DNA from: Candidatus Pacearchaeota archaeon
GTDB taxonomy: Archaea; Nanoarchaeota; Nanoarchaeia; Pacearchaeales; GW2011-AR1
DNA length: 28,647 nucleotides
Reading direction: 5' to 3'
Assembly (NCBI GenBank): GCA_002690445.1
Contig: NZER01000413.1
Span: 1 to 28,647 of the forward strand
Of this stretch, positions 1 to 7,527 are shown one piece after another. Position 1 is the stretch's first letter, and each line of letters begins with the position of its first letter. The notes beneath the pieces were generated by a model. It searched no databases, was not told the origin of the DNA, and saw only the letters and a list, made by a program, of their open reading frames with translations. The translations under genes and the position numbers were made by a program.

Positions 1-72
1 GTGGGGGAGAGTGTGGCTTGTAATGTTGAAGAGGTGAAGACTAAAAAGAGAGGAATAAAAGGCGGTAGGTAA
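1..72 (+). CDS. 3' end of an upstream plus-strand gene (partial)
   Basis: An open frame enters from the left edge and ends at a TAA (70-72). That TAA shares its last base with the ATG of the next gene (TAATG), the usual sign of translational coupling. The visible 23 residues are charged (VEEVKTKKRGIKGGR) and carry no recognisable motif. The reading frame is seen directly. That it is a real gene rests only on the overlap and the continuity with the following plus-strand genes. Confidence 0.4.
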   Translation: MGESVACNVEEVKTKKRGIKGGR

Positions 73-266
73 TGACGCTGATTGAATATATTGTTGGGTT
101 AATCGGGCTTTGGTTATTCTCGGACGCTATTCTGAGTATCACCTTGTATCTCAATGCACCCAGTTATGACGGAAGCCCCAAGCAGTCATGGCGCAAAGAC
201 CACTGGGTTCGAGCAGTGAGAGCGTTATGTGGCATTGCTTTGATGGTAATAATTTGGTTTAATTGA
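72..266 (+). CDS. small two-helix membrane protein, unknown function
   Basis: This 64-residue protein has two hydrophobic segments, about residues 6-27 (YIVGLIGLWLFSDAILSITL) and 49-63 (VRALCGIALMVIIWF). They are joined by a polar, basic loop, so it is probably a small inner-membrane hairpin protein. The ATG overlaps the stop of the preceding frame (TAATG) and a purine-rich GGCGGTAGG lies just upstream. It is the second gene of a small plus-strand operon that converges on the phage late genes. No family is recognised. A holin-type role cannot be excluded, but a better holin candidate sits in the late operon. Confidence 0.6.
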   Translation: MTLIEYIVGLIGLWLFSDAILSITLYLNAPSYDGSPKQSWRKDHWVRAVRALCGIALMVIIWFN

Positions 267-283
267 AGGAGGAGGAAGGAATA

Positions 284-412
284 ATGGCACGTAATGAGAT
301 AGGGTTTATACCTAAAGTAGCTGTATCACGGGAACAACTTCTCAAGCGAGCACACCGAAACGACAACAGTGCATCCAAGAGAGTTTATTATGAGAAAGAA
401 AAAACTAGGTAA
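284..412 (+). CDS. 42-aa basic protein, unknown
   Basis: A short ORF preceded by a very strong ribosome binding site (AGGAGGAGGAAGGA, a few bases before the ATG). The product begins MARNEIGFIPKVAVSREQLL and ends in a lysine/arginine-rich tail. It overlaps the start of the next gene in another frame, so it is tightly packed in the same operon. The strong ribosome site argues that it is translated. No family is recognised; the charged C-terminus would fit nucleic-acid binding, but this is a guess. Confidence 0.55.
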   Translation: MARNEIGFIPKVAVSREQLLKRAHRNDNSASKRVYYEKEKTR

Positions 413-692
413 AGAGAAGCCCTTTAAGCTAGAGGGTAATGAAGGGAAAGATAACGGCTGTGAGATAGCCGACTCTTGTCTCGATTGTCCCTGTGAGTCC
501 CGGTGGGTTTGGGTAGAAATGCAGTGCAAGGAAGACTATACTCAAGGTAGCGGCAAGAGAGGGTTGATAATAGATATGAGGGGGTCTATCGCCCATTCCC
601 TAACTACACAAGGGATGTCTGTGGCTTTTTTAGGAGAAGTTTTTAATGTTACGAGTGAAACAATTAGACGGGCATTGCGTCAAGGGGAGTAG
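390..692 (+). CDS. small Cys-cluster plus helix-turn-helix protein, putative regulator
   Basis: A 100-residue protein starting at the ATG at 390; an in-frame GTG at 369 would add 7 residues but has no better ribosome site. A cysteine cluster in the first half (C-x6-C-x2-C-x-C, within NGCEIADSCLDCPC) could bind a metal. The last ~30 residues (GMSVAFLGEVFNVTSETIRR) read as a helix-turn-helix, with the 'SETIRRALRQGE' helix as recognition helix. This suggests a small DNA-binding regulator. It is the last plus-strand gene, and its stop lies one base from the stop of the convergent late operon. The HTH is seen as a pattern, not confirmed by a profile search. Confidence 0.7.
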   Translation: MRKKKLGKEKPFKLEGNEGKDNGCEIADSCLDCPCESRWVWVEMQCKEDYTQGSGKRGLIIDMRGSIAHSLTTQGMSVAFLGEVFNVTSETIRRALRQGE

Positions 693-693
693 A

Positions 694-840
694 TTAAGAA
701 CCTGAAACTTCAAAGTCTAGACCCAAGATAGCTGGTACAGTCACCGCAATTTGAACCCACACCTTGCCCAGTGGGGGAATGCCCTTCAACCAGAGTGTCC
801 ATTCTTGACTCACTAATCTCACTTTAATCCGAATCTTCAT
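694..840 (-). CDS. 48-aa protein at the end of the late operon, unknown
   Basis: A short ORF whose ATG overlaps the TGA of the protease-like gene (ATGA), so it is probably co-translated. The product is basic at the N-terminus (MKIRIKVRLVSQEW) and then largely hydrophobic and aliphatic (WVQIAVTVPAILGLDFEVSG), possibly one short membrane segment or a beta-rich mini-protein. It ends at a TAA one base from the stop of the convergent plus-strand gene. Its place directly after the candidate lysis pair would fit a lysis accessory protein, but that is inference from position alone. Confidence 0.5.
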   Translation of the reverse strand: MKIRIKVRLVSQEWTLWLKGIPPLGKVWVQIAVTVPAILGLDFEVSGS

Positions 841-1313
841 ATTATCACCATCCGATATTTTGTTCCCCACTCAGTTTCTAATTTATCTTTAATCTCATCC
901 GTCTGAGGTTCAAGAAACTTTACTTCACGTTCTTCCGTGACTAAGACATTCAAAGCGTGCTTGTCCGTCCAGCACATGCCAAATGCTAACGATGCCCACC
1001 CTGGTATACTGAATTGCCCCAATAGCCGGTAGGTAAAATCATCGCAATCAAGCCAGTCATCCTCGAATTCCATCTTGTTGGTCTTATCCTGCCCTATAAA
1101 ACGATAGATGTCGTCTATATTACATAGTTTATACTTACGGTCTGATAAGAATATCTGGGCATCTGGAAACCTAGCCTGAAGAAGATTGCGCAATCGGGTT
1201 ATATCTATCTCTTTGGTGGATGAGGGAGGCACTAGATATTGTGGGGTGGGCGTAGTCCTCCCCAACACTTTGAGTATGGCTGTGTATATTTTGCTCAGTA
1301 ACTGTCCCATCAT
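837..1313 (-). CDS. MOA-like papain-fold cysteine protease (agglutinin C-terminal type), candidate lysis enzyme
   Basis: This 158-residue protein resembles the C-terminal cysteine-protease domain of the Marasmius oreades agglutinin (MOA), a fold also annotated in phages as 'lectin MOA-related'. The expected Cys-His-Glu triad is present in order: Cys90 in WLDCDDF, His119 in DKHALNV and Glu135 in FLEPQTD. The lectin domains of MOA are absent. In MOA this domain is a calcium-activated papain-like protease. What the phage version cuts is unknown. It starts directly after a holin-like gene with no gap, so a role in host lysis is plausible. No signal peptide is evident, although residues 3-18 are amphipathic. 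Family assignment comes from remembered motif pattern. Confidence 0.65.
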   Translation of the reverse strand: MMGQLLSKIYTAILKVLGRTTPTPQYLVPPSSTKEIDITRLRNLLQARFPDAQIFLSDRKYKLCNIDDIYRFIGQDKTNKMEFEDDWLDCDDFTYRLLGQFSIPGWASLAFGMCWTDKHALNVLVTEEREVKFLEPQTDEIKDKLETEWGTKYRMVII

Positions 1314-1574
1314 TCATCCTCGTCCAGTTAGTCCCAAGATAAGTCCAACTACTATACCGCATAGAGTAATGCTACCGCCAATTATTTTCCATTGTAGCTT
1401 GATAGAGTTTCGGTTCACAGCGCAGCCTCTCAGAGCTTCGGCAATCCCATCATTTTGCTTCTCCTGATGCTTTTTTATTTCTGGTATATCGCCCTCATCA
1501 TCCTTATCCCCATAGAGACGTTTGAACTTTTCATCCAATCTAATTAAAAGCTCATCCCTATCTGTTTGTCTCAC
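1314..1574 (-). CDS. holin-like small membrane protein (XhlA-like layout)
   Basis: This 86-residue protein has an N-terminal charged, probably coiled-coil region (RLDEKFKRLYGD, then IPEIKKHQEKQNDGI) and one C-terminal transmembrane helix at about residues 62-83 (QWKIIGGSITLCGIVVGLIL). That layout matches XhlA-like phage holin or lysis proteins. The GTG start overlaps the stop of the upstream tail gene (GTGA) and is preceded by GGAGGTGGAG. The next gene is the MOA-like protease, which supports a lysis cassette. A purely structural membrane-anchored role remains possible. Confidence 0.6.
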   Translation of the reverse strand: MRQTDRDELLIRLDEKFKRLYGDKDDEGDIPEIKKHQEKQNDGIAEALRGCAVNRNSIKLQWKIIGGSITLCGIVVGLILGLTGRG

Positions 1575-3922
1575 GACAGCTCCACCTCCTGCATAACCAA
1601 GTTGAATCGTCTTTCTGGCTTGGTTGGGGCAGTCTCATTCTTGGTATATTCCCAAAGAGGGCTTGTGGGTAAGAGCCGAACATTTATGGTCGCCCCATCA
1701 GGGTCATAGAACTCCGTAGGGTAGGTCAGGTCAGCACTGGCTTCCTCAAGGACTGTTTTAATAGTGGCACTCTCATCTAATTGTTGCCCCAGTTTATCTC
1801 GGACATTATCACCTGCCACAACCGTACATTTAATTATCCTTCTTCTTGTAGTATAGAGGACGGCATGGCAGTTATAGTCTAATAGTATGGGGGTTTTAGT
1901 GGCATCGTCAGTGAAGGCGTTAATCTTAAATCGTACCATCTCCCTGGCAGGTTTGTTGCTAATATCAATAAACGCTGAAGGCTGGCGGTCTGTCGAGGTG
2001 CCCTTGAAATTCCCCACATCTACCCAAGTGCCTGTTTTCCACAACTCGTAATCAACATTGAAATAAATATCTGCGTCATAACTATGCCCTAACTTCAGGA
2101 ATAACTGGATAAATGCCTTCGTATCATCCCGATAACCGAAGTGCAACCAAGGAGTAATAACATAGGGGCGAGTAGAAGTGTCAAAGTCTCTATTAGTGTC
2201 GTTGGCTATATCGCCATAAGCATCCGGCAACGGGATATAGTAAAGGCTATCGGTGGAGTCGGTAGAAGCTATCCAGAGTCTTCTCTGATAGACATTGGAT
2301 ACCCACGCTGTCTCACAACCATCCAATGTTATCTCTTGGGTAGGATGCCATACCCATTGAGTTGTGCCGTCAATACTCTCGAACCTACCTGCTAATACTT
2401 CTACTTTGGTCCCATTATCTACAACAGCAAACAACCATCTCTCATCTCCAGTTACCGCAAACACCTGCCCGTCAAAGTCTGCAAGGTTGGTAATCCAATC
2501 TGATGGGTCTTTCCAATTGTAGGTAGCATTGGCAACATTATACTCTAGTAGAGCCTGCGTCCCATAGGGCATATAGAAATAACCTAACCAATGGAAAGAG
2601 TTCTTGCCTCCCGTAGTGCTGGTCATGTGCTCGGTTATATTAGTTAGCACCTTTACATTGCCAGTGGTATCAAGATAAAATGGTCTGTCTTCCTTTAGGA
2701 TATAGAATACGCTATTGACTGACCTCAGTCCTGTAATAGCATTATAGGTAGCATCAACTGTCGTCTGTGTCGACCAAGCTGTGCCCCCATTGAGAGGGTT
2801 AACTGTAGACCTTAGGGTATTCGTCCCATCATTACCATACATAGTAGGGGCAGTTGCGTCTAGAAGCTCAAAGTGTTCGTACTGTTTATCTGTAGCTGTA
2901 CTTTCAGTAAAGGCCTCTGCTTCTGTCATATACCAGTAGTTTTGTGATGTGCCGAAAGCTATGAATAAATAGTCTGCCCCACCAACCTGCATTTGCTTGA
3001 GGGAGGTGATACTGTGAAGAAAAGCCCCCCTGATAGTGATAGCCCCCGCTGAACTCATAGCCAATAGAATACTGCCACGTGAGAAATACATCTCATCACT
3101 AAAGTCCTGTCGTACTTTTATAACCCCAGAAGCGGGTATCTGGCAGTCATCTACATAAGCTACCTTGTTTGCGCCAGGGGTATTGGCATATACACCTACC
3201 CGTATTCTTGTAGCAGAAGAATCTAACTGCCTGGTGCAGGTTAGAAGCTCATAAGAACCCCCGCCTGTATGAGCAGTACCATTAGTCTCCCCCACACCAT
3301 CGTTTATACGCACTTTCCACATATTAGCATCAGTAGCCTTGACATAGAACCCAACCGTCCATGTAGTAGACCTGAAGGCATTACTCCAATTAGCCAGGTC
3401 TTGATAGATACCAGTAGATTCGCTGGTCCCTTCTGTGTTTAGGGCAGCGGAATAAGTCCCAGACCTTTCATTCGCTGAGTCCTGAGTCACACCGTTGGTA
3501 GTCCCTGGCTCAACCTGTGTCCAATTGGTAGGGGTGGTGCCATCATCCCAAGCCTCAAAGCCAGCATCATTCACAGTGGGCGTTGTCGGTAAAGTAGCCG
3601 CTGAGGGTTTATAGCTCTGTATAGCCATACCCCGATGCCTCATATCCATACCGTAAGAAGAGTTATATCTTTTAGGGTCATTTTCATCATAGACTTCAAG
3701 TCCAAACCCGGAACGCCAGTCGTGCTGTTCGGCTACCAGCTCTTTCCCATAGGGTAAAGCACCATAACCAGCTTCACTTACTTGCTGGCTGGCAAATGGC
3801 TCATCATCATCTACTTGATATAAATACTCGCCATCATTACCCCTGGCAAGCATCAGACCAACCTTAGTCGAGCCATCTGACCTTAATATCCCACAATCGT
3901 GATGTTCTTTATTATAAGGCAT
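1571..3922 (-). CDS. large beta-rich tail protein with carbohydrate-binding-module-like domain
   Basis: This 783-residue protein begins at an ATG that overlaps the stop of the 435-aa gene (TAATG). After a ~115-residue N-terminal part, residues about 118-262 look like a CBM4/9-type jelly roll: it starts NDAGFEAWDDGTTPTNW and ends with an RVGVYA...AYVDDCQI strand pattern. The rest is repetitive short beta-strand sequence with many Trp and aromatic residues (WLFAVVDNGTKVEVLAGRF, RLWIASTDSTDSLYYIPLP), reading like a beta-propeller. No enzyme motif is seen. Position between an adaptor-like protein and the lysis genes suggests a tail nozzle, hub or receptor-binding protein. The propeller and CBM calls are pattern-based. 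Confidence 0.65.
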   Translation of the reverse strand: MPYNKEHHDCGILRSDGSTKVGLMLARGNDGEYLYQVDDDEPFASQQVSEAGYGALPYGKELVAEQHDWRSGFGLEVYDENDPKRYNSSYGMDMRHRGMAIQSYKPSAATLPTTPTVNDAGFEAWDDGTTPTNWTQVEPGTTNGVTQDSANERSGTYSAALNTEGTSESTGIYQDLANWSNAFRSTTWTVGFYVKATDANMWKVRINDGVGETNGTAHTGGGSYELLTCTRQLDSSATRIRVGVYANTPGANKVAYVDDCQIPASGVIKVRQDFSDEMYFSRGSILLAMSSAGAITIRGAFLHSITSLKQMQVGGADYLFIAFGTSQNYWYMTEAEAFTESTATDKQYEHFELLDATAPTMYGNDGTNTLRSTVNPLNGGTAWSTQTTVDATYNAITGLRSVNSVFYILKEDRPFYLDTTGNVKVLTNITEHMTSTTGGKNSFHWLGYFYMPYGTQALLEYNVANATYNWKDPSDWITNLADFDGQVFAVTGDERWLFAVVDNGTKVEVLAGRFESIDGTTQWVWHPTQEITLDGCETAWVSNVYQRRLWIASTDSTDSLYYIPLPDAYGDIANDTNRDFDTSTRPYVITPWLHFGYRDDTKAFIQLFLKLGHSYDADIYFNVDYELWKTGTWVDVGNFKGTSTDRQPSAFIDISNKPAREMVRFKINAFTDDATKTPILLDYNCHAVLYTTRRRIIKCTVVAGDNVRDKLGQQLDESATIKTVLEEASADLTYPTEFYDPDGATINVRLLPTSPLWEYTKNETAPTKPERRFNLVMQEVELS

Positions 3923-5229
3923 TATATGTTAATCACCCTCATAGTTTGTCTCTCGGCCGGCATCCCCATTTTACTTAATAAGGCCTTATATTTACTAAAC
4001 CAATAGGCGGATAAGTTGATAAACTGGCCTCTGTCTTCGCCAGAAGCTCCCCCAATACCCCTTTCATACAAAAGATAAGCCGTATAAGCCAGAAGCAGGT
4101 TTAACTTATGACCATCAAGGCTGATAGTATCCGTTGCAGCACTTAAAGACTCCAATGGCTTGGAACCGATTAGTCTTATTTTCCTTTCATTGCTGGTTAG
4201 GTCGGGTATCCAAAGATAGTTATATGTTCCATCATTGATAATCCGCCTAGTGTGAAGCGGTGCCCAATCTCTGGGCAGAATATCATCACAAATCTCATCT
4301 GAATATCCTAGCGTCTGGATGTCAACCGTATCAACATTCCCATCTTGAAAGTCCTCCGGCAACAGATACTCTCGAACAGTTGTGCCAATCAATCTAGGTG
4401 CATCGAAGTAGACAAACTTAGTATGAGTAGCTACATTCAATCGTATCTCTACTGTTTCCAAGTCATCGTTAAGAACTTGGTTTTTTAATTCAAGCAGAGT
4501 CCACCTATTAGCAGGACAAGCAGTGGTAGAGGTTAATGTCTGTGTTGTCCCATCAGATTGCACAGTATGGATTATGATAGACGCATTATTGGTAACTTCT
4601 GGCTGCGCCCAACACTGTAGGGTCATTGTCTGGTTCATTATATCTAACAGGCGAGGGTAATCATCAGAACTAATATAAAGATAATCATCCGCCCCATCGG
4701 CTACTACTCTAGCTGAGGCTTGTGCGTTTCGGGTTAATCCGGCAGTGGTCGTTTTAGTAATACCTCCGCTATTCTCCGTGTAGATACGCAATGCAGTGGA
4801 AGATGAGAAATTAAACGGGGGTAGAATATTACCAGTGATTAACTGCATATCGTCTAATGGAACACGCAGACTAGGGTAAAGTTCACGCAAAGCATCGTTA
4901 ATGGCATCCTCCCTACTTTGATATTGGTGCCGACTCAATCTAAAATTAGCCAGATTAGAGCTATCGCTACTGAAGTTATCACCAAGAACAGTCAATGTAT
5001 TCGTGCCGTCATCATCGCTAACATATCTATCCTCATTAGCGTTGGCTTGGTCTTCAATGTAAACCCACCATCTATTGAAGTAATCAGCCGTTGAACGATG
5101 CCTCTGTAGATTAGTGGAAACGACACTCTTGTTTGTAGTCAGGGCCGTTGTAACAGCGTGACGATATTTCCACTCACCTAATAGCGTGAGTAATCTTTCA
5201 TCTGCTACTAATAAGGTTGTAGTGCCCAT
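3922..5229 (-). CDS. head-tail adaptor/tail structural protein with CBM-like insert
   Basis: This 435-residue protein starts at the ATG at 5229, six bases after a GGGAGG site that lies inside the preceding radical SAM gene (32-base overlap). Residues 105-121 (SREDAINDALRELYPSL) and the helical C-terminal part (KLNLLLAYTAYLLYERG, then LSAYWFSKYKALLSKMG) resemble connector or tail-tube-A type adaptor proteins of short-tailed phages. About residues 142-282 look like an inserted carbohydrate-binding-module-like jelly roll ending in FVYFDAPRL. It is the first virion gene after the metabolic cassette. Structural role is likely; the exact position in the particle is inference. Confidence 0.6.
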   Translation of the reverse strand: MGTTTLLVADERLLTLLGEWKYRHAVTTALTTNKSVVSTNLQRHRSTADYFNRWWVYIEDQANANEDRYVSDDDGTNTLTVLGDNFSSDSSNLANFRLSRHQYQSREDAINDALRELYPSLRVPLDDMQLITGNILPPFNFSSSTALRIYTENSGGITKTTTAGLTRNAQASARVVADGADDYLYISSDDYPRLLDIMNQTMTLQCWAQPEVTNNASIIIHTVQSDGTTQTLTSTTACPANRWTLLELKNQVLNDDLETVEIRLNVATHTKFVYFDAPRLIGTTVREYLLPEDFQDGNVDTVDIQTLGYSDEICDDILPRDWAPLHTRRIINDGTYNYLWIPDLTSNERKIRLIGSKPLESLSAATDTISLDGHKLNLLLAYTAYLLYERGIGGASGEDRGQFINLSAYWFSKYKALLSKMGMPAERQTMRVINI

Positions 5230-6418
5230 CTTGAACCTCCCTTGGATTCCATCCCAGCATTTCTTTTATATGTTCTGTACCCATTATACCAAATTGCGTT
5301 TCTATCATACGAAGATACTGCCCATCGGAGAAGTATTCCCTAAACGCTTGGTCTCTAAACCTCACCACTTCTGGTTCAGCGCATATATTATCAGCGAATT
5401 GGTCGTAGCTTGACCAATCAGTGGGCTTATCTTTTAGGGAATCACACCACTCTGACCCTGGATAGGGTAAGGCAACATAAAAATTAACATACTCACACTG
5501 AAGCTCACTAGCTAATTGTTTCGTATTTCCCATATCTTCCATAGTTTCTTCTGGTAGCCCGAACATAAAATTGCCCATGACATTTATCCCTGCCTCACGA
5601 GTCATCTCTCTCGCCTTGAAAGGGTCAGTCGCATACTTATCTAAGCTAGAAGCCTCAAACCCGTAAGCTAACCAATTAAACCCAGCCCGCTTCATCTTCT
5701 CTAAGAGTTCGGGGGTTACAGTATCCACCCTAGCATAAGCCCAAATGTTAAGATTGTAATCCCTTTCAATTAACAAATCGCAGATTCGCCCCACATGGTG
5801 GTGGTTTAGCACGAATAACTCATCACAAACCTTTAGATTTTGAACTGAGTGCGTCTCAACAAGGGTCTCCACCTCGGCTATAACATCTTCGGGTTTCCGA
5901 TAAGCCACCTGTCTCCCACCATAGAGAGTATGAATATTGCAAAACAAACAATTATACGGGCATCCGAAGCTGGTATAGATAACTCCGTAATTCCCCCTGC
6001 TATTCAAGTCGTGAAGACAATGCCAGTTATGGGCACGATATTTAGAGAAGTCTACTAAGTCCCACCGGGGTGTTAACCTGCATAGCTCCGCCCGATGCAA
6101 CCGTAATCTTCTTTTGTCAGGGCGTGAGGCCTGTGGATGAAGCCCTGAGATATGATAGAACTTCAAAGAACTTGCCAGCTTCCCTATAACATTCATCTTA
6201 GGGGTAGAGGAAGCCGATGGATTAGCACCCATCGCCACGAGAACACAAGGCTCGTTCCCTATTCTGGAGACCGTTCCGTCCACTGTTAATGCCTCCGCCT
6301 CGGCATCAAGTATGGTTGTGTGTCCCGGATACTTTCTTGCCCAATAAGCGCACCATATCGGAGGCTCTACCGCTGACATCGGACTGGGGTTTCGGTTATT
6401 GGGGTTAACTATTATCAT
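5198..6418 (-). CDS. radical SAM enzyme with B12-type N-terminal domain
   Basis: This 406-residue enzyme carries the radical SAM cluster motif at Cys153, Cys157 and Cys160 (FGCPYNCLFC). About residues 1-110 match the Rossmann-like N-terminus of B12-binding radical SAM proteins, including the typical GANPSAS stretch, but no DxHxxG cobalamin-ligand motif is seen. B12 may therefore bind base-off without a protein histidine, or be lost. The core continues with IVASVETL-type and GFEASS / MFGLPEET motifs typical of the family. It would use a [4Fe-4S] cluster and S-adenosylmethionine; the substrate is unknown. It overlaps the cupin gene by 14 bases and the downstream tail gene by 32. The ATG follows AAGGGAGTCGG. 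It is the last gene of the metabolic cassette. Confidence 0.85.
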   Translation of the reverse strand: MIIVNPNNRNPSPMSAVEPPIWCAYWARKYPGHTTILDAEAEALTVDGTVSRIGNEPCVLVAMGANPSASSTPKMNVIGKLASSLKFYHISGLHPQASRPDKRRLRLHRAELCRLTPRWDLVDFSKYRAHNWHCLHDLNSRGNYGVIYTSFGCPYNCLFCNIHTLYGGRQVAYRKPEDVIAEVETLVETHSVQNLKVCDELFVLNHHHVGRICDLLIERDYNLNIWAYARVDTVTPELLEKMKRAGFNWLAYGFEASSLDKYATDPFKAREMTREAGINVMGNFMFGLPEETMEDMGNTKQLASELQCEYVNFYVALPYPGSEWCDSLKDKPTDWSSYDQFADNICAEPEVVRFRDQAFREYFSDGQYLRMIETQFGIMGTEHIKEMLGWNPREVQDGHYNLISSR

Positions 6419-6737
6419 CCGACTCCCTTAATCTGACTACATCTAAATCATCGTGGCAGGTAGACACCTCTAGTAAGACTGCATCCGTAACCCCCTCAAA
6501 GCTATGACAAAAGCCGACAGGGACAGTTATTGGCTCGCTACCCTTAACTAGCGGATACAGTCTCTCTTCAAACATCAAATCCACTACTCCCTCCAAACAG
6601 TAAAAGGTTTCCTTCTTTTCTTTATGGTAGTGGTAGGATGATATCATCCCCGCCTTTAGATACAGCAGTTTGCCACAATACTCATGGCAATTCACTATCC
6701 ACTCCTCTCTTCCCCATCTCTTTTCAACTATCTTCAT
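6405..6737 (-). CDS. cupin, sugar-phosphate isomerase/polysaccharide-biosynthesis type
   Basis: This 110-residue single-domain cupin has the metal-binding pattern His36-x-His38-x4-Glu43 (YHYHKEKKETFY) and a late His78 (VGFCHSF). The opening MKIVEKRWGREEWIV and the CGKLLYLKAG stretch resemble the C-terminal cupin of mannose-6-phosphate isomerase/GDP-mannose pyrophosphorylase-type proteins and small cupins found next to heptose kinase genes. A role in isomerising or binding a sugar phosphate is likely; the substrate is unknown. It overlaps the kinase by 14 bases and the next radical SAM gene by 14. The AGGTGA ribosome site is inside the kinase gene. Confidence 0.8.
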   Translation of the reverse strand: MKIVEKRWGREEWIVNCHEYCGKLLYLKAGMISSYHYHKEKKETFYCLEGVVDLMFEERLYPLVKGSEPITVPVGFCHSFEGVTDAVLLEVSTCHDDLDVVRLRESDDNS

Positions 6738-7527
6738 ATATCACCTGACTCCCACTTTTATCAAACTTAAAAGGAACATGTTTTAATTTCATGGCATCAC
6801 TTACTTCAGCCTGCTTTTTGGGTTCTACCACCAAAAGGATAACCCCACCACCACCAGCACCCAATAGTTTCCCGCCTATAGCTCCAGCCCTTAATGCCTT
6901 ATCGTAAATCTCATCAGTAAAGGGAGTGGTAACATCATCAGCCAGTTCTTTTTTTAATGCCCACGCCTCACCCATGGCCAACCCAAAATCCCTATAGCTC
7001 TTATAGTCTCGTATCGCCAGCATTTTCAGGCGATGTAGCACTTCTTGATTCTCATCTATTCTCGCTAATTGATGTTCCACCACTTCCCCTGCCTTTCTAT
7101 ATTGCCCTGTATCGAACAACATCAGATAAGGCTCTAGCCAACTGTAACCTACAGGCTCATCCACTATACCCGAAGCGTAGAACCTCAATCTATGAAAGCC
7201 ACCCACTGCGCATATATATTGGTCTTGATACCCCACATGGTCATCGAGTTTATCTCTCTCCCATATAGTTGCCAACCCAGCTATTTCCTCATTAGGTTTA
7301 TCCGTGCAAGCCTTCAGCAAACCAACGGTAAAAGCAGAACTAGTAGCCATCCCACTTCTTACTGGCAGGTCAGAGTGTGTCCACATCTGCCCCTTGCTCA
7401 CTCCTACATAACAATACTTATCTATGGAGGTGGCTAGAACTACCCCTCCATGCTCGTTAAAGTATTCAGGGTAATCAGTCCCTCCGCCAAGTAAACTTAC
7501 CCTCAATGGGGTTCTTGTGATAATCAA
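6724..7527 (-). CDS. GHMP-family sugar kinase, D-glycero-D-manno-heptose-7-phosphate kinase (HddA)-like, compact
   Basis: The three GHMP kinase motifs are present: RTPLRVSLLGGGTDYPEYF at the N-terminus, the ATP-phosphate loop SGMATSSAFTVGLL, and the C-terminal GGKLLGAGGGG. A YQDQY stretch is the expected catalytic-base region. This pattern matches HddA-like heptose-phosphate or fucokinase-like enzymes. At about 267 residues it is shorter than the roughly 330-340 usual for HddA, mainly between the first two motifs. A TTG at 7527 is preferred as start: it overlaps the upstream stop (TTGA), sits six bases after AGGAG, and gives the family-typical N-terminus M-IITRTPLR. A TTG at 7542 would add five residues. 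The substrate is inferred, not proven. Confidence 0.85.
   Translation of the reverse strand: MIITRTPLRVSLLGGGTDYPEYFNEHGGVVLATSIDKYCYVGVSKGQMWTHSDLPVRSGMATSSAFTVGLLKACTDKPNEEIAGLATIWERDKLDDHVGYQDQYICAVGGFHRLRFYASGIVDEPVGYSWLEPYLMLFDTGQYRKAGEVVEHQLARIDENQEVLHRLKMLAIRDYKSYRDFGLAMGEAWALKKELADDVTTPFTDEIYDKALRAGAIGGKLLGAGGGGVILLVVEPKKQAEVSDAMKLKHVPFKFDKSGSQVIYEDS

Noticed and set aside
728..800. tRNA-like segment on the minus strand (GGTTCAAAT followed by ACCA)
   Set aside because: No matching acceptor or anticodon stem can be drawn, and the bases are better explained as part of the 48-aa ORF coupled by ATGA.
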